A stretch of DNA of 6,970 nt, from contig JBBRWV010000153.1 in assembly GCA_038248985.1 (NCBI GenBank), positions 1 to 6,970 of the forward strand, in the 5' to 3' direction. Positions 5,218-6,970 of this stretch are shown piece by piece. The translations under genes were made by a program, and so were the position numbers. The stretch is from JBBRWV01 sp038248985 (lineage in GTDB: Bacteria; Planctomycetota; Phycisphaerae; WQYP01). How positions within the stretch are numbered: position 1 is the first letter of the stretch; every line of letters begins with the position of its first letter. The notes below the pieces were generated by a model that saw only the letters and a list, made by a program, of their open reading frames with translations, did no database searches and was not told the DNA's origin.

Positions 5218-5319
5218 AATTTTTTTGGTGGGGCGTGGGGGTTGGGAAATTACGCCTGGTCAAAAAAAACGCGCATCGTTTGACGGATGAGCGTGGCGGG
5301 AGTTGGAGTGGTGAGGGGG
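5218..5319. other. Convergent spacer, Nudix / TolC
   Basis: A 102-bp spacer between convergent genes. It contains a T7 run right after the Nudix stop (5220-5226) but no stem before it. A 6-bp inverted repeat, GTCAAA (5259-5264) with TTTGAC (5279-5284), has a 14-base loop and is too weak to call a terminator. TTTGACGG recurs at 5279 and 5323. Confidence 0.35.
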
Positions 5320-6970
5320 TTATTTGACGGTGTAGGTTTGGCCCATGAAGCGGATCTTGCCTTTGTCGGAGTTGTCGTGGGTCATGGGGAGGCGGTCGAG
5401 GGCGATGCGGTTGTATTCGAGGAGGGTGCCCTTGGCTTTTTCGAGTTTCATGAGGGCGAGGTTGTAGCCGATGGAGGTGGCGATTTCGGAGAGTTCGGCC
5501 TGGGCGAGTTGGGACTGGGCCTGGAGTTTGAGGTTGAGGAATTCAGGGGTGAGGGGGGCGATGGCTTCTTTTTGGATGATGGCTTCGAGCTGGTTGGCGG
5601 CGCTGAGACGGGAGCGTTCGCGGGCCTGGATTTCCTGATAGCTGGTGAGGATGTCGCGGAGTTGCTGTTTCACGTCGAGGACGATTTCCTGGGCGATGCG
5701 GGCCATCTGGACGAGGGCCTGGTCGCGTTGGTTGAGGGTGCGGCGGAGCTTGGCGTCGGCCTCGTTGTTGCCGAGGGGGAGTTCGAAGCGCAGTCCGGCG
5801 CCGAAGTCGATATTGTGGGCGGGGCTGACGGTGTCGCCGTAGGAGGAGCCGAAGTTGGAGTCGAGGGAATTGGATTGGGCGCTGAGGGTGACGTCGAGCT
5901 TGGGGAGGAGGTCGTTTTTGGCGACGGTGAGGACGATGTCGGCGCGTTCGATTTGCAAGCGGGCTTCCTGGAGTTCGGTGCGTTGGCGGAGGCCGATGTC
6001 GATTTGTTCGGCGATATTGAAGGCGATGGGGGCGGAGAGGGGTTTGTCGGTGGGGTTGAGGAGGGAGTTGTTGCGGATGTCGAGAGCGGGGTCATTCATC
6101 ACGGTTTTGAGCCGGTCGGAGGCGTTGCGGTGGGTGGCGCGGGCGCGGATCAACTCGGCATTGCGGGATTCGACGGCGGCGCCGACCTGGCTGATCTGAA
6201 TTTTATCAGCATCGACCTCGACGCGGGCCTTGATGTGTTCCTGGGTGGAGATGGTGACTTGGAGGAGGCGTTCCTGGACGTAGACATTGGCCTTGGCGAG
6301 GACGAGGTTGTAATAGGCTTCTTCGATGTCGGCGACGGTTTGAATGACCTGGCGGCGGAACTGGGCGAGGGAGATGCGGCGATCGCGCTGGGCGAGGTAG
6401 ATGTTGGCGAAGTTGACATCTGTGCCGAAGCCTTTGAGGAGGGGCTGGGTGATCTGGGCGCCGATGTTGGCGGCGTAGCTGTTGGGGAAGCGGGCGTTGA
6501 TGGTGGCCTGGTCGCTGATATCGCGATAGGTGAAGCCGGTGGAGATTTGGGCCTGGGCGCCGGAGGGGAGGAGTTTTTTGATGCCGATCTGGTTTTGCCA
6601 GGATTGGCCGAGTTCGGAGGAGGCGGTGAAGCCGAACTGTGGTTGGTCATTGCTGGACCATTGTGAGCCGCCGAAGAGGACGGGGTCGAAGGCGGCTTCG
6701 GCTTCGATGATTTGGGATTCTTTGATGGCGGGGTTGTAGGCTTCGACCTTGATGGCGAGGGCGTTTTTCAGGCCGCGGGCGATGGCTTCCTGGAGGGAGA
6801 GGCTGAGGACGTTTTCATTGGCGTTGAGGCGCACGGCGCTTTCGGCGGTGATCTGGCCGGCGTAGGAGGGAGCGGTAGCGCTGGAGCGGGGCGCGGTGGC
6901 GGGAGCGGGATCGCTGTCGGCGGGGGTGACGGCCTGGGCGAGATCAACAGCGGGGGCGTTGCCGGGGGCG
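5320..6970 (-). CDS. TolC-family outer-membrane efflux protein, N-terminus outside the window
   Basis: A trimeric outer-membrane channel subunit that would pair with an RND, ABC or MFS pump or a type I secretion system. At least 550 codons are present. The frame stays open to the right edge, so the GTG at 6834 is internal and the signal peptide is not seen. The visible N-terminus is an alanine/proline-rich linker. Two outer-membrane efflux repeats follow: the first from LSLQEAIARGLKNAL with beta-strand segments and QPLLKGFG, then a long alpha-helical part (QRDRRISLAQFRRQV to RLKTVMNDP). The second runs from FNIAEQIDIGLRQRTEL through LLPKLDVTLS and FELPLGNNEADAKLRRT to a second long helix (QLAQAELSEIATSIGYNLALMKLEKAKGTL). 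The repeated helix-strand architecture and the PLGN..A motif after the second strand set are classic TolC features. The protein ends in a short polar tail. Substrate unknown; partner genes are likely upstream beyond the edge. Confidence 0.88.
   Translation of the reverse strand, partial: APGNAPAVDLAQAVTPADSDPAPATAPRSSATAPSYAGQITAESAVRLNANENVLSLSLQEAIARGLKNALAIKVEAYNPAIKESQIIEAEAAFDPVLFGGSQWSSNDQPQFGFTASSELGQSWQNQIGIKKLLPSGAQAQISTGFTYRDISDQATINARFPNSYAANIGAQITQPLLKGFGTDVNFANIYLAQRDRRISLAQFRRQVIQTVADIEEAYYNLVLAKANVYVQERLLQVTISTQEHIKARVEVDADKIQISQVGAAVESRNAELIRARATHRNASDRLKTVMNDPALDIRNNSLLNPTDKPLSAPIAFNIAEQIDIGLRQRTELQEARLQIERADIVLTVAKNDLLPKLDVTLSAQSNSLDSNFGSSYGDTVSPAHNIDFGAGLRFELPLGNNEADAKLRRTLNQRDQALVQMARIAQEIVLDVKQQLRDILTSYQEIQARERSRLSAANQLEAIIQKEAIAPLTPEFLNLKLQAQSQLAQAELSEIATSIGYNLALMKLEKAKGTLLEYNRIALDRLPMTHDNSDKGKIRFMGQTYTVK

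Noticed and set aside
5287..6666. Plus-strand open frame of 459 codons antisense to tolC
   Set aside because: Low-complexity G/E/D/V translation with no ribosome site; the opposite frame is an unmistakable TolC-family protein.
6832..6834. GTG at 6834 as start of the TolC gene
   Set aside because: The frame stays open for 45 more codons to the window edge, and starting here would leave no signal peptide for an outer-membrane protein.

Overview
The window is GC-rich bacterial chromosome. The best lineage guess is Verrucomicrobiota (Opitutales-like), with Planctomycetota as the alternative. This is inferred from a secreted NxxGxxxF-repeat protein with a PEP-CTERM-type tail, a short ACGCGGATGA repeat at the end of a gene, and very strong strand-wide G bias. 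No taxonomic marker gene is present.

Layout, left to right: (1) the 3' end of a plus-strand gene encoding a PglD-like nucleotide-binding domain of the kind found with surface-polysaccharide genes; (2) a minus-strand family 2 glycosyltransferase whose stop codon directly abuts the stop of gene 1; (3) a gene-free divergent region of about 500 bp holding a triple 8-bp tandem repeat, two hairpins, an orphan terminator-like element, two copies of a REP-like palindrome, a candidate promoter and a structured leader; (4) a plus-strand exported NxxGxxxF-repeat protein with a PEA variant of the PEP-CTERM sorting tail; (5) a minus-strand MoaB-type molybdopterin adenylyltransferase; (6) a plus-strand pair of a DinB-fold protein and a Nudix hydrolase (asymmetrical Ap4A hydrolase type); (7) a minus-strand TolC-family outer-membrane efflux protein that runs off the right edge.

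Working together: the polysaccharide genes and the PEP-CTERM protein fit a cell-surface/exopolysaccharide theme, because PEP-CTERM sorting by exosortase is known to accompany exopolysaccharide loci. No exosortase is in the window, so the link is inference. DinB and Nudix are closely spaced and probably co-transcribed. MoaB is alone here, with no other cofactor genes. The TolC partner genes would lie outside the window.

I found no CRISPR array, tRNA, rRNA, transposase or recognisable defence system, and no convincing undescribed multi-gene system. The most striking signals are the orientation-independent G skew, the G-tract/proline-rich segments inside the glycosyltransferase, and the unexplained repeats and hairpins between 1487 and 1994.
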